DNA of 43,408 nucleotides, taken from IMG/VR virus record IMGVR_UViG_3300027985_000453, positions 1 through 43,408 of that record, one strand, 5' to 3'. The stretch is from a virus. Shown here in pieces: positions 22,798 to 29,127 of this stretch (position 1 is the stretch's first letter; each line of letters starts with the position of its first letter). The notes under the pieces were generated by a model, which was given only the letters and a program-made list of their open reading frames with translations, searched no databases and was not told the origin of the DNA. Made by a program: the position numbers and the translations under genes.

Positions 22798-23442
22798 TTA
22801 TGGCATCACGCACACGGACTGGTTTTCACGCAGCCTCCCAGGAGGCCTAAACCCCCACATCATCCTTACCCCTTCGCGGACAACCGCTACATCTTCAGGG
22901 ATCGGACGATGCAGCCTCGCAAGCTCTGCTTCGCCATCTTCCGTAACGTCCCAGCGCAGCACCCGGCCGTTGCCTGAGCCAATCTTGCTTCCGATCGCAT
23001 GGCAGCGCCGCAGCAGCAGTGCCACCCCAGCGCGATCTCCTTCCGCATGCCATGTAACCGTCCGGCACGCATGCACCACCGAGGATAGGCGGAAGTTCTT
23101 GAACGGCCCAGCCGTCACCTGCACGCGCCCCTTTTTCTCCTCCATGTAGCGCTCCGCTTGTTGGACGTCGAAGCGGCGGTGGAAATAGCGCAGAAACTCT
23201 GCTTGCTGGTCGTATATCGGAGATGAGCAGAGATACCACCATAGGTCGTCGTGGCTGTCCATCGCCAGAGGTATCCCCTCTACAGGTGCCATTCCTGAAT
23301 CCACCGCTTGGGACGCCGAGAACTCCTCATCACCCATCCGATCACGCAGCATCCAGTAACCGAGGATGGCGTCAATTGATGGGGACCATGGGTCGGATGC
23401 GGCAAAGCCGTTTGCCAAATGAGCGACAATGCGCAGCGTCAT
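22798..23442 (-). CDS. csf3: Csf3, type IV Cas5 (214 aa)
   Basis: The start is ATG 23442, with GGAGGTGATGAA upstream, in an ATGA overlap with cas6e. MTLRIVAHLANGFAASDPWS starts a first strand and helix, followed by LDxILGYW-like SIDAILGYWMLRDRMG. A Gly-rich loop, AIGSKIGSGNGRVLRWDVTE, near residue 150 is typical of Csf3, as is the Pro-rich end (MMWGFRPPGRL). In type IV effectors Cas5/Csf3 caps the 5' handle of the crRNA. Last gene of the operon. Confidence 0.78.
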   Translation of the reverse strand: MTLRIVAHLANGFAASDPWSPSIDAILGYWMLRDRMGDEEFSASQAVDSGMAPVEGIPLAMDSHDDLWWYLCSSPIYDQQAEFLRYFHRRFDVQQAERYMEEKKGRVQVTAGPFKNFRLSSVVHACRTVTWHAEGDRAGVALLLRRCHAIGSKIGSGNGRVLRWDVTEDGEAELARLHRPIPEDVAVVREGVRMMWGFRPPGRLRENQSVCVMP

Positions 23443-23978
23443 TTCATCACCTCCGGAAGATAGATCATCCCACACCCCCAGCACTTGCCCTTCCCAGGCC
23501 CGCGCATCATGTCCATCAGAAATAGAGACTTGTCATGGACATATAGGACCCCGCTGAACGCCACCCTTGGCACCACCACATGACTGCCGCCTTGGCGCTT
23601 AAACCTCAGCGTATCCCTCGCGAACGCCTGACAGAACCGTAACGCCGCTCCTTCCAACCGTGACTCAAGCCACGCCATCAGCCGCTCGTTACCTTCCAGC
23701 GCAACGGCCCTGCGGCGGCCGTCATCGCCGCGCTTCTTGCGTCCGTTCACCGGGCTCGCCAGCAGCTCAAAACTATAGGCGCGGCCGGCCTCGATACGTT
23801 CCGCTACATTGACCACAGGGGCACTTGGTCGATGCTGAGACAGCATCAGCAAGTTGTCTCCGCTTTGCCGAAACAGGAAAGGGCGGTCTTCCCCATCAGG
23901 CAGGTCGAAATAGCCCCAGAGGTACTGGTGGACGGCATACGCCGGCGCGTTGGGGGCCGGTACCCGCGCCAGGAACAT
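23439..23978 (-). CDS. cas6e: Cas6e, CRISPR RNA endonuclease (179 aa)
   Basis: By eye this aligns along its length with E. coli CasE. Both have the order Tyr-x-x-His-Gln-x-Leu-Trp, here AYAVHQYLWGYFD, with His17 at the place of catalytic His20. Then come RPFLFRQSGDNLLMLSQHRP, the strand FELLASPVNGRKKRG, a helix LMAWLESRLEGAALRF, and the closing FSGVLYVHDKSLFLMDMMRG-PGKGKCWGCG. CasE ends VxFEGxLTIxD and GIGxxKSMGCG. It should cut CRISPR repeats. It is shorter than typical Cas6e (about 200-220). Type IV-B loci as usually described lack cas6. Confidence 0.85.
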   Translation of the reverse strand: MFLARVPAPNAPAYAVHQYLWGYFDLPDGEDRPFLFRQSGDNLLMLSQHRPSAPVVNVAERIEAGRAYSFELLASPVNGRKKRGDDGRRRAVALEGNERLMAWLESRLEGAALRFCQAFARDTLRFKRQGGSHVVVPRVAFSGVLYVHDKSLFLMDMMRGPGKGKCWGCGMIYLPEVMK

Positions 23979-24949
23979 CAGACCGCCCCCAGCAAGCCGC
24001 CGATGGCTGCCCCGTTGTTATCCAAATATGCCGCGTAGGTCTCCTCAAGGTGCCGGTCATAGGCGGCCTTCGCCGCGTCCGCCCGCTGAGCAAGACGCGC
24101 CGAACCATCCGCCCGCATGAACGATTGGGTCTCCCCGCTGTCGAGGTCGGTGATCCGGTAATCCAACCGCACCCGCCCATGCCCCTTGTTCGCCTGACCT
24201 CCGATGTGCGGAGAACGGGCGAAGCGATGCAGGGCAGACACCAAGCACCCGAGTTCAACATCGGACGCGTCGAGCACGTCGATTTCTGTGTATAGCGTCA
24301 CCCCTGGGGCCAGCAGCTCGCAGGTCATGCGCATCTGATCCGCCGGACCTTCATCCTTCGCCTTGACCTTTCCTTTCTTGCCGCCGGACTCATCGCCAAG
24401 TAAATCAACATCCGGCGCCGGCAGGTACTTGTCGGCGAACTGCGGATTCTTCGCGTCGTCCTTGCGGCTGAAGCTCTTTTCGAATGTCATGCCACGGTAG
24501 CTTTCAGTTGCCGCCAGCGCCACCTCCTCCGGCAGCAGGTGCGCCACCTCCTTGCACACCGGATAGCAGTTTCCAACCCGCAGCTTGCCTGGGAGGATCT
24601 GATTTCCTAGCCCACCGCCCCACAGCGACAGCATCGGGATCGCCTTGCGCACGGAACGGGCGCGGGCGATATCCACCACCTGATCGCCGCCGATCTTTCC
24701 GCCGCTGAACAGCATGTGGAAGGCTTCCATCGGAAGGCGCATCTGCAGAGCGTCGAGCATGTAGGCTGCGGCGAGGTCGCGGAGCTGCCCCCGCCAGGCG
24801 TTTCCAGAATAGCAGAAGACATCCTCAATGCTGCCGTTCTGCTGAATGATCGGCTCCTGAACCAGATAGGAGGTAGTGGAAATAGACTCGCCGATGTGTG
24901 ACAGCGGTGAGAGCAGAGAGAACAGGCCGGACAGGCGAACATCAGACAT
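23978..24949 (-). CDS. csf2: Csf2, type IV Cas7 backbone protein (323 aa)
   Basis: The start is ATG 24949 (MSDVRLSGLFSLLSPLSHIG), in an 8-base overlap with the small subunit gene. The N-terminus with LSPLSHIGESISTTSYLVQE and then FCYSGNAWRGQLRDLAA is characteristic of Csf2. A Lys/Asp-rich insertion lies near KGKVKAKDEGPADQM, followed by the strand LYTEIDVLDASDVELGCLVS and the loop SPHIGGQANKGHGRVRLDYR. Cas7 subunits coat the crRNA guide and normally form the filament of the complex. Confidence 0.9.
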   Translation of the reverse strand: MSDVRLSGLFSLLSPLSHIGESISTTSYLVQEPIIQQNGSIEDVFCYSGNAWRGQLRDLAAAYMLDALQMRLPMEAFHMLFSGGKIGGDQVVDIARARSVRKAIPMLSLWGGGLGNQILPGKLRVGNCYPVCKEVAHLLPEEVALAATESYRGMTFEKSFSRKDDAKNPQFADKYLPAPDVDLLGDESGGKKGKVKAKDEGPADQMRMTCELLAPGVTLYTEIDVLDASDVELGCLVSALHRFARSPHIGGQANKGHGRVRLDYRITDLDSGETQSFMRADGSARLAQRADAAKAAYDRHLEETYAAYLDNNGAAIGGLLGAV

Positions 24950-25424
24950 TGGTGAAATCCTCTTGATCGTTGATAGCAGACTCATACTTGCCTTCGAGCG
25001 GCTTCTCGCGCTCAAGACGGTCGCGCACCAGTAGTACCACCCATGCGGTCTCTTTGTAGAGCCGCTCAAGGGCCAGCCGGTGATCGGCGGCGTTGATTGG
25101 AGCAGTCAAAAACTCGCGAGCGTCGGCCATCTGAACCATGGTCGGCACCCCTCCGCGCCCAATGTCGATAGCCGCTACGCCCTTGATCCCTACCTCCATC
25201 CAGCGCGGTGAGATTGTGGCGCAGGAAAGGCGCGGCTTGAAGGCCTCGATCCAGGCCGGAAGTGTGGTGGCCCGCTTGGCGCTCGCCTTGGCGAAGCGCT
25301 CGATCTGCGCCCACATATCTGGGGTTACCTTGTAGCGCTTGCGGTCACGCGAGCGGTAGATGGCGTATACCAGCAGCGCCGCGGTGGCGGCGGATTGGTC
25401 GTCGGTGTCGAATCCGTAGATCAT
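24942..25424 (-). CDS. cas11: Cas11-like small subunit (160 aa)
   Basis: A helical protein starting MIYGFDTDDQSAATAALLVY, with IERFAKASAKRATTLPAWIE and LERLYKETAWVVLLVRDRLE. I assign it from position between csf1/cysH and csf2 and from size. Type IV-B operons carry a gene for a small subunit in that slot, and small subunits diverge fast. The catalytic motif set of any enzyme is absent. It begins one base after the cysH stop. Confidence 0.65.
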   Translation of the reverse strand: MIYGFDTDDQSAATAALLVYAIYRSRDRKRYKVTPDMWAQIERFAKASAKRATTLPAWIEAFKPRLSCATISPRWMEVGIKGVAAIDIGRGGVPTMVQMADAREFLTAPINAADHRLALERLYKETAWVVLLVRDRLEREKPLEGKYESAINDQEDFTNV

Positions 25425-26096
25425 TCAAATTTCCTCGTAGATCTGTTTCAGCGCCGCATAGGCCGGTGGGTTATTGACGCGGAGGCGCGCCAGCATGTTT
25501 TCGCGGATGCCGTAATCCGCCCGCGGAATGCGCGATGTAGTACGCGCCTCGTACCCGTTTTCAATGTATGCGTTCAGGGTCGGCAGTTCGTTTGTCTCGA
25601 TATATGCGGCAACGTCCGCCGTGGTCATCCGCGCCAGCGGGCAGACCCGCAGCACACCGTCCGCCCTGCGGTAGATCGGTCCGCGCTTGCTCAGCGCAAT
25701 CCGCCGCATCCGGCTTTCGTCTGCCCGCATCCCGTTGAATACCGCATCGCTCGCCCCTTGCAGCACACACCAGCGGCCGGAAACGCGGTCGTCCAGCGAA
25801 TCGCGTGTCATATCGAGGATCTGGACGTGCATCCCAAAGCGCACCTTCCAGTCGTCGATCACGGCGTCATAGTTGGAGAGCAAATTGGTTTCAGGCCAGC
25901 GGATAAAACGGGCCTCGATATCGTGGGAGTGCTGCATCACCAAATGGAGCAGCACCGCAGAATCTTTGCCGCACGAAAACGCCACGAACGGAGACCGACA
26001 CAGCGACAGCGCCTCACGCACAATTTCGTGCGCTGCCGCTACTTGATTTCGATAGACTGGCAGCCTGGCGTGCAGCAGGGCCTCCTTGCGCGTCAT
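25425..26096 (-). CDS. cysH: CysH-like PAPS-reductase-family protein linked to the type IV locus (223 aa)
   Basis: A PP-loop ATPase/PAPS reductase fold: the loop is SCGKDS at residues 41-46, followed by VLLHLVMQHSHDIEARFI and CVLQGASDAVFNGMRADESR, which matches the Gly-x-Arg-x-x-Glu/Gln-Ser motif. The C-terminal Cys-Gly-x-His redox motif of true assimilatory PAPS reductase is not seen. CysH-like genes are the known partner of type IV-B effectors, with unknown job. Here it is inside the operon, between csf1 and the small subunit, with ATGA overlap to csf1. Confidence 0.88.
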   Translation of the reverse strand: MTRKEALLHARLPVYRNQVAAAHEIVREALSLCRSPFVAFSCGKDSAVLLHLVMQHSHDIEARFIRWPETNLLSNYDAVIDDWKVRFGMHVQILDMTRDSLDDRVSGRWCVLQGASDAVFNGMRADESRMRRIALSKRGPIYRRADGVLRVCPLARMTTADVAAYIETNELPTLNAYIENGYEARTTSRIPRADYGIRENMLARLRVNNPPAYAALKQIYEEI

Positions 26097-26818
26097 TCAG
26101 GGCGCCTCGCCACATGATGCGCAATCCGCAACCACTGCGGCCTCATCGAACGCCAGAGCGAAACCCGGCTTTCGATCGCCCTCCAATCCGACACGCTCAA
26201 TCGCTTGGCCGTGGCTGGGTGATACCGTCCGGTCAATAGGTCGTCGCGGGAAATCCCCGCCGCAAGCCCCGCCTCGAAATCCGCCAGCAGATGGGCGAAC
26301 GCCGCACGCTGAATGTAGACCGTCTCCTCCTCGAACTGGACCGGGAAAAATTCCCGATCATGGGCCACCTGAGCACGAAAGATAATGTGCTTCTGCCCGC
26401 TGGTAGCGATCACATGAAGAAATGGTGGGGGCGGAGGATCTAGCAAAATCGCCCTGTGCCGCTCCCGATCTGGGCACTCGTGATATTCCGCATAGAACAG
26501 GTGTGAATAGAACCGCCACGACATCGCGTGCCCAGTCTTCAGCCCCATCTCCGGATGATCCGCCACATACCGCTCCCAGGTCGCCTTGCTGCTCATCGCC
26601 ACGCATGGCTGGCACACCGCGTTCGATGTATTGCATCGGGCTCGGTTGTGATTTGTAAACGTCGGCTTGACGGCCTCGCGCAACGGCCACCCTTGGCCGT
26701 GCGTGTCTCCTCCGCAAAGCCAACAGCGAGCGTCGCTTGCCAGAAGGCCGCTTTCTGGCGTCAGCGGATATCCTCCAACCACGGACCATGCGAAATCAGT
26801 TGCTGATTGAGTTGGCAT
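26093..26818 (-). CDS. csf1: Csf1, type IV large-subunit protein with zinc finger (241 aa)
   Basis: The protein has a Cys pair CWLC at residues 32-35 and a second cluster, Cys62 and CQPC at 69-72, as in Csf1 proteins. Further on are the segments MGLKTGHAMSWRFYSHLFYA and HVIATSGQKHIIFRAQVAHD, and a helical C-terminal half ending SMRPQWLRIAHHVARRPE. Csf1 is the type IV counterpart of Cas8, and in type IV-A it recognises target flanks. First gene of the operon; it starts 34 bases downstream of a -10 element. Confidence 0.82.
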   Translation of the reverse strand: MPTQSATDFAWSVVGGYPLTPESGLLASDARCWLCGGDTHGQGWPLREAVKPTFTNHNRARCNTSNAVCQPCVAMSSKATWERYVADHPEMGLKTGHAMSWRFYSHLFYAEYHECPDRERHRAILLDPPPPPFLHVIATSGQKHIIFRAQVAHDREFFPVQFEEETVYIQRAAFAHLLADFEAGLAAGISRDDLLTGRYHPATAKRLSVSDWRAIESRVSLWRSMRPQWLRIAHHVARRPE

Positions 26819-26838
26819 TGCTACCTATACCGCCCATC

Positions 26839-26881
26839 AAAATGTAAGCGCAGTATAACAGACCTAACTGTAAAATGTAAG
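26839..26881 (-). promoter_or_regulatory. csf operon promoter with two AAAATGTAAG repeats
   Basis: On the minus strand CTTACA (26881-26876), 18-base spacer, TATACT (26857-26852). The 10-bp sequence AAAATGTAAG occurs twice on the plus strand, at 26839-26848 and 26872-26881, one at the -35 and one downstream of the -10. Each contains GTAAG, the half-site of the Cro-type operator. The -35 lies only five bases from that of the divergent rightward promoter, so binding at one should affect the other. Confidence 0.6.
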
Positions 26882-26885
26882 AGTA

Positions 26886-26914
26886 TTGACAATGGCGGTA
26901 AGGCGGCTTACTAT
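26886..26914 (+). promoter_or_regulatory. Rightward early promoter with Cro operator
   Basis: TTGACA (26886-26891), 17-base spacer, TACTAT (26909-26914). The inverted repeat GTAAG-GCGG-CTTAC (26898-26911) is placed exactly as in the cro promoter. It should drive the recombination operon and be shut by the Cro-like protein. The region 26915-27056 is a leader with an alternative ATG-open frame in it but no clear gene. Confidence 0.88.
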
Positions 26915-27056
26915 TCGCCCATCGCAAGCACGCCGACGCCTAGCGTCAGGCGCAGCGCAGCCGGGAGCGCCAATGGTAGCCACTCCCATCCCGGCAGAGA
27001 TCACCAGCGTGATCACGGGGGTGGAAGGCCCTACCGAAGAGAGAGAGGAGAGGACG

Positions 27057-27434
27057 ATGGAACTGAGACGGCAGACTATCACGGCACCCAAGGGCTCGAT
27101 GTGGTCCACCGGCCCGGGCGGGCCGTTCCGGGAGGGCGAGGACCCTGATTACTACACCGACACTACCGCCGAGGATGACGCGCGGGATGCCAGGGTTCAC
27201 GAGCTGGTGACCGACTCCGAGGCGGTGGGCGATCTGATCTCCTGCCACCTCAAGGGCGACATAGCCACCGGTGGGGAGTACGCCGAGCTGGATGTGATCG
27301 TCTCCCGGCTATGCGCTGACGCCTATGGGCAATCGCAAGAGGCCGCCGAGCGTCGTTTCGCCGCCGTGTGCGACCTTCACCGACTGATGAAGCGGGCGGC
27401 TGTCCGCAAGATCGAGAAGGAGACTAGACCATGA
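27057..27434 (+). CDS. Hypothetical early protein (125 aa)
   Basis: The start is ATG 27057 (MELRRQTITAPKGSMWSTGP) with AGGAGAGG upstream; the frame is open much further upstream but with poorer coding character. It is acidic in the middle (EGEDPDYYTDTTAEDDARDA) and helical at the end (LCADAYGQSQEAAERRFAAV, RLMKRAAVRKIEKETRP). First gene of the rightward operon. No family is known to me. Confidence 0.65.
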   Translation: MELRRQTITAPKGSMWSTGPGGPFREGEDPDYYTDTTAEDDARDARVHELVTDSEAVGDLISCHLKGDIATGGEYAELDVIVSRLCADAYGQSQEAAERRFAAVCDLHRLMKRAAVRKIEKETRP

Positions 27435-27664
27435 GCAACATCTATTTACACCCGGCAACGTGCCACAACGCCAACGCGATGTTTCGGCTGTGCATCCGAT
27501 ACGGGGCGGACATTCGCACCGATGGCGTTGGACGCGCTGTGCTGTTTCTTGGAGAGCCACCGATCAATGCCGAGCGACATGGTAACGGCAACAGGGCGAA
27601 GATACCGCACAACCGCCGCCAGATCGTCGGGGTTGATTTGCCGGACGGACCGGAGGCTGCGTGA
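27431..27664 (+). CDS. Hypothetical early protein (77 aa)
   Basis: Begins MSNIYLHPATCHNANAMFRL in a 4-base overlap with the previous gene. CIRYGADIRTDGVGRAVLFL suggests a small alpha/beta fold; the end is basic, then acidic (VGVDLPDGPEAA). Strict coupling to both neighbours supports it. Function unknown. Confidence 0.7.
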   Translation: MSNIYLHPATCHNANAMFRLCIRYGADIRTDGVGRAVLFLGEPPINAERHGNGNRAKIPHNRRQIVGVDLPDGPEAA

Positions 27665-27912
27665 TGCCTATTTATGGATTGGTACTAATTGCAATTTTGG
27701 TGCTGCTGTTTGTGGTTTTCGCGATTCTTGAAGAGCGCAGCGCAAGGCGCAAAGCAGAGGCGGAGAGGAATGACATGCGAGATCAGCGTGATGTGGCATT
27801 GCGTCGCGCTCAGACGATGGAATCTAGACTCGAATCAATGCAGCGGATCAAGGAGGAAAAGACTGCTCGAAATATCGTTCGCGCGGCTCAGGTTGCGCGG
27901 GATAACGGATGA
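27664..27912 (+). CDS. Small membrane-anchored coiled-coil protein (82 aa)
   Basis: One N-terminal transmembrane helix (MPIYGLVLIAILVLLFVVFA) is followed by a highly charged coiled coil (EERSARRKAEAERNDMRDQR and on). The start ATG 27664 overlaps the preceding stop. Single-pass coiled-coil proteins in early phage operons sometimes act at the envelope or replicate at the membrane; nothing specific can be said. Confidence 0.7.
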   Translation: MPIYGLVLIAILVLLFVVFAILEERSARRKAEAERNDMRDQRDVALRRAQTMESRLESMQRIKEEKTARNIVRAAQVARDNG

Positions 27913-28349
27913 ACATCGCGAAGATCGCACGAGAGATCCAGGCCGAAACAATGTCCGAAGCGCTTGGGAGAATGAAGATGGATGTGCCTTACGAAGTGCA
28001 TAGGATGGTTTCCTACTACGGGTTGACCGGTCGCACGGTCAAAAGTATGGCAAAAGAACTGCGGATAGATGAAGCGCGAGTGCGCTCGGCGGTTGATGAG
28101 CTGATGGAGCAAGGCAAGATACAGCGCACTCAGCGTAAGGACGCGGAGACCTATCGACTTTTCATTGTGATGCCTGCGAACAAGGAGGTTTCCGCGGCTC
28201 CGGCTGGAGCACTTACAGCCGCTCCTGATCGGTCTTATTCGCCGCCTGGCGGTGGCGTGAATAAGGTCGCTCGGCGGATGATTGAGATGAAGCTGGAGGC
28301 CAAGGCGCTGGGCCTGAGCGTCGAACAGCTATATGGGGAGGTGGTGTGA
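27909..28349 (+). CDS. Winged-helix protein of the recombination operon (146 aa)
   Basis: After a helical start (MNIAKIAREIQAETMSEALG) comes a winged helix-turn-helix: TGRTVKSMAKELRIDEARVR, SAVDELMEQGKIQRTQRKDA and ETYRLFIV. A Pro/Ala-rich linker leads to a C-terminal helix pair (KVARRMIEMKLEAKALGLSV). It could be an early regulator or a DNA-binding helper. It overlaps the upstream gene by 4 bases. Confidence 0.7.
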   Translation: MNIAKIAREIQAETMSEALGRMKMDVPYEVHRMVSYYGLTGRTVKSMAKELRIDEARVRSAVDELMEQGKIQRTQRKDAETYRLFIVMPANKEVSAAPAGALTAAPDRSYSPPGGGVNKVARRMIEMKLEAKALGLSVEQLYGEVV

Positions 28350-28389
28350 TCGCCGCTACCAAACTTTGGATGACGACGGAGAAACCGAG

Positions 28390-29127
28390 ATGAATGTACT
28401 GACCACCCTGACCAACAAACTGGCGGCAAAGCTCGACATCGGAGATGGCCGCGAGCTGGTCGACACCCTCAAGGCTACGGCCTTCAAGGGGCAGGTATCC
28501 GACGCCCAGATGACCGCTCTGCTGGTGGTCGCTACGCAGTACGGACTGAACCCCTGGACCAAGGAGATCTACGCCTTCCCGGACAAGAACAACGGCATCG
28601 TGCCGGTGGTGGGGGTGGACGGCTGGAGCCGGATTATCAACGGCCATCCGCAGTTCGATGGCATTGAGTTTGTGGAGGATGGTGAGTCCTGCACCTGCAT
28701 CATCCACCGCAAGGATCGGTCCCACCCGACCAAGGTGACGGAGTACATGGGGGAGTGTAAGCGGGCAAACGTCGGCCCCTGGCAGTCACACCCACGGCGG
28801 ATGCTGCGCCACAAGGCGACGATCCAGTGTGCGCGGCTCGCCTTCGGCTATGTCGGGATCTTTGAGCCGGACGAGGCAGAGCGGATCGTTGAGATCGATA
28901 TGGGGGCGGCCCAGCTCGTCGACCGCCCCACCACCACGGCGGAGTTGCAGGAGTATCCCGCGGAACAGTTCGCCGCCAGTTGGCCGAAATGGGAGGCGGC
29001 GATGGCGTCCGGCAATCTCGACGCCAGGCGCATCATCGACACCGTCGGCAGCAAGTTCCGGATGACGGATGAGCAGATCGGCCGACTGTATGATCTGGAA
29101 GAGTCCCTGAAGGAGGGCGCGGAATGA
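28390..29127 (+). CDS. bet: Recombination annealing protein, RecT/Bet family (245 aa)
   Basis: The start is ATG 28390 (MNVLTTLTNKLAAKLDIGDG). Typical family sequence follows: SDAQMTALLVVATQYGLNPW, TKEIYAFPDKNNGIVPVVGV, DGWSRIINGHPQFDGIEF, and HKATIQCARLAFGYVGIFEP. Lambda Bet is 261 residues. It anneals single strands made by the neighbouring exonuclease, and the two genes overlap by 4 bases. Confidence 0.95.
   Translation: MNVLTTLTNKLAAKLDIGDGRELVDTLKATAFKGQVSDAQMTALLVVATQYGLNPWTKEIYAFPDKNNGIVPVVGVDGWSRIINGHPQFDGIEFVEDGESCTCIIHRKDRSHPTKVTEYMGECKRANVGPWQSHPRRMLRHKATIQCARLAFGYVGIFEPDEAERIVEIDMGAAQLVDRPTTTAELQEYPAEQFAASWPKWEAAMASGNLDARRIIDTVGSKFRMTDEQIGRLYDLEESLKEGAE

Noticed and set aside
24978-25069. 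Longer N-terminus for csf2 from an upstream start
   Set aside because: It lies entirely within the cas11-like gene; ATG 24949 gives the usual Csf2 N-terminus MSDVRLSGL with a short coupled overlap.
26886-27056. N-terminal extension of the first rightward gene
   Set aside because: It would start within the promoter -35; codons are Arg/Pro/Ala-rich and unlike the rest. ATG 27057 has a good ribosome site.
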